A stretch of DNA of 6,333 nt. Origin: Alphaproteobacteria bacterium. Its GTDB lineage: Bacteria; Pseudomonadota; Alphaproteobacteria; Rhizobiales; Aestuariivirgaceae. Below, piece by piece: positions 5,614 through 6,333 of the stretch. Under the pieces are notes generated by a model. That model ran no database searches and was not told the origin of the DNA. It saw nothing but the letters and a program-made list of their open reading frames with translations. The first letter of the stretch is position 1; each line of letters begins with the position of its first letter. The DNA lies in the NCBI GenBank assembly GCA_026400595.1, contig JAPLOT010000458.1:1-6333 (forward strand), in the 5' to 3' direction. A program made the position numbers and the translations under genes.

Positions 5614-6129
5614 ATGATGATCAAGCAACTCTCGAAAGTGACCTGCAGCGCGATGGTTTCGCTGGCAGTTCTGTTGTTCGTGAACAACGAGGCTTCATCC
5701 GCCACACAGCGAAAATCCTCAGCTAGTGCTCCGCACAGCTATTGGGATACCTACAAGGAAGCAAAGGACTATGCGAGCGGTGGACTTGAGGTAAGGCGCG
5801 ATTACGCAAAGGCGCGAGATCTCTATCTTCGCGTGGCCAATGGAAGAGATCGAGGCGCAGCAAAGTGGGCGCATTTTCAGCTGGGGAAACTCTATTCGCG
5901 GCCACCACTGAAGGATTATGGCAAGGCCAAGCATCATTTTCAGGCTGCAATCCGGATGGGCGAACTCTGGTCAGCCCGGTATCTGATCGACATTTATGGC
6001 AAGGAACAGCATACCGCAGCCAACCGGGCTAGGATGCTGGAACTGCTGACGCTCATGCGCGAGAGCGAAAATCACAAGATCCGCATCTCGGCACGACAGC
6101 TGGCACGCCAGTATGGCTTCGCCAGGTGA
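5614..6129 (+). CDS. Exported Sel1/TPR-like repeat protein
   Basis: 171 residues. GGAGGAGG at 5595-5602 lies 11 bases before ATG 5614; a second ATG at 5617 is further from it. Residues 1-30 form a signal peptide with a basic start, hydrophobic core (AMVSLAVLLFV) and likely cut after ASSA, so the protein is probably periplasmic. Residues 49-83 (YASGGLEVRRDYAKARDLY, then VANGRDRGAAKW) and 84-120 (FQLGKLYSRPPLKDYGKAK, then QAAIRMGELWS) are two Sel1-like helical repeats, with the usual aromatic, D-Y-x-K-A and A-A/A-N...G signatures. A degenerate third covers about 121-150. Such repeats bind protein partners and are common in periplasmic regulators and envelope assembly factors. At 171 residues it is much shorter than the Sel1-type regulator ExoR, so no symbol is assigned. 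It appears to be a single-gene unit. Confidence 0.85.
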   Translation: MMIKQLSKVTCSAMVSLAVLLFVNNEASSATQRKSSASAPHSYWDTYKEAKDYASGGLEVRRDYAKARDLYLRVANGRDRGAAKWAHFQLGKLYSRPPLKDYGKAKHHFQAAIRMGELWSARYLIDIYGKEQHTAANRARMLELLTLMRESENHKIRISARQLARQYGFAR

Positions 6130-6333
6130 GCCCGAGAATTGGATTTCAGATCTCGACTTTCCCAGCTTTAGGCGACAGAGCGGAAGTTATTCAGACCGAG
6201 GCCATGTGACGTCGAGCCCTATGGTTCTAGCGCTTTCAGGTTCGTCTGTTCAACGCTGAACAGATGAGCAGTCATAAAGAATAACAGACTCGTGAAGCAG
6301 TGGAGCATCGCCCTAGCCTCGGGGCCCCTGCGT
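6130..6333. other. Non-coding end of window
   Basis: 204 bp after the Sel1-like gene. It contains the hairpin at 6240-6269 and a copy of AGCGCTTTC at 6229-6237. No open frame with a credible start was seen, and no tRNA-like structure was recognised. Confidence 0.45.
6240..6269. repeat. Strong hairpin downstream of the Sel1-like gene
   Basis: TCTGTTCA (6245-6252) and TGAACAGA (6257-6264) pair perfectly around ACGC. Pairing continues outward to 6240 and 6269 with two G-T wobbles, giving a 13-pair stem. It lies 110 bp after the Sel1-like stop and is followed by an A-rich but not T-rich sequence on the plus strand. It could be a transcript-end hairpin, part of an intergenic repeat, or an operator for a gene beyond the window. 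Confidence 0.4.

Noticed and set aside
6240..6260. Repeated GTTC/GAAC motifs resembling an alphaproteobacterial LexA box
   Set aside because: The known box is GTTC-N7-GTTC; here the direct copies are four bases apart and the third is inverted, so the spacing does not fit.

Overview
The window looks like chromosomal DNA of an alphaproteobacterium, most likely a member of the Rhizobiales. The reasons are the high GC content with C/G-rich third codon positions, a TTAA-N7-TTAA(C) motif of the CtrA type, and the style of the surface-glycan genes. No database was searched, so the assignment rests on sequence character alone.

Layout, left to right. (1) Bases 2-334: the 3' end of an unrecognised gene on the plus strand that begins outside the window. 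(2) Bases 327-2858, minus strand: an 843-residue protein with an N-terminal GT2 (GT-A fold) glycosyltransferase domain and a long C-terminal part that reads as three diverged copies of a beta-rich module. Its stop codon overlaps the stop of gene 1 by 8 bp. (3) Bases 2859-3060: a divergent promoter region with two CtrA-like boxes, a 14-bp perfect palindrome and an inverted repeat in the leader of the minus-strand gene. (4) Bases 3061-3360, plus: a 99-residue exported glycine-rich protein. (5) Bases 3212-4234, plus: a second GT2 glycosyltransferase. Its only possible canonical starts lie inside gene 4 in another frame, giving an out-of-frame overlap of about 149 bp. (6) Bases 4235-4708: no convincing gene. 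(7) Bases 4709-5071, plus: a 120-residue zinc-ribbon protein with four 15-residue basic/aromatic repeats. (8) Bases 5072-5613: no convincing gene, some inverted repeats, and a candidate promoter at the end. (9) Bases 5614-6129, plus: an exported Sel1/TPR-like repeat protein. (10) Bases 6130-6333: non-coding, with a strong hairpin.

How they may work together: two GT2 enzymes flank one short control region, and one of them is embedded in the gene for a small exported Gly-rich protein. This suggests a cell-surface glycan or glycoconjugate locus that may be under cell-cycle (CtrA) control. The zinc-ribbon and Sel1-like genes are probably separate transcription units with no visible functional link to the glycosyltransferases. 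The most notable features are the overlapping peptide/GT2 pair, the tandem CtrA-like boxes between the divergent genes, and the triplicated C-terminal module of the large glycosyltransferase.
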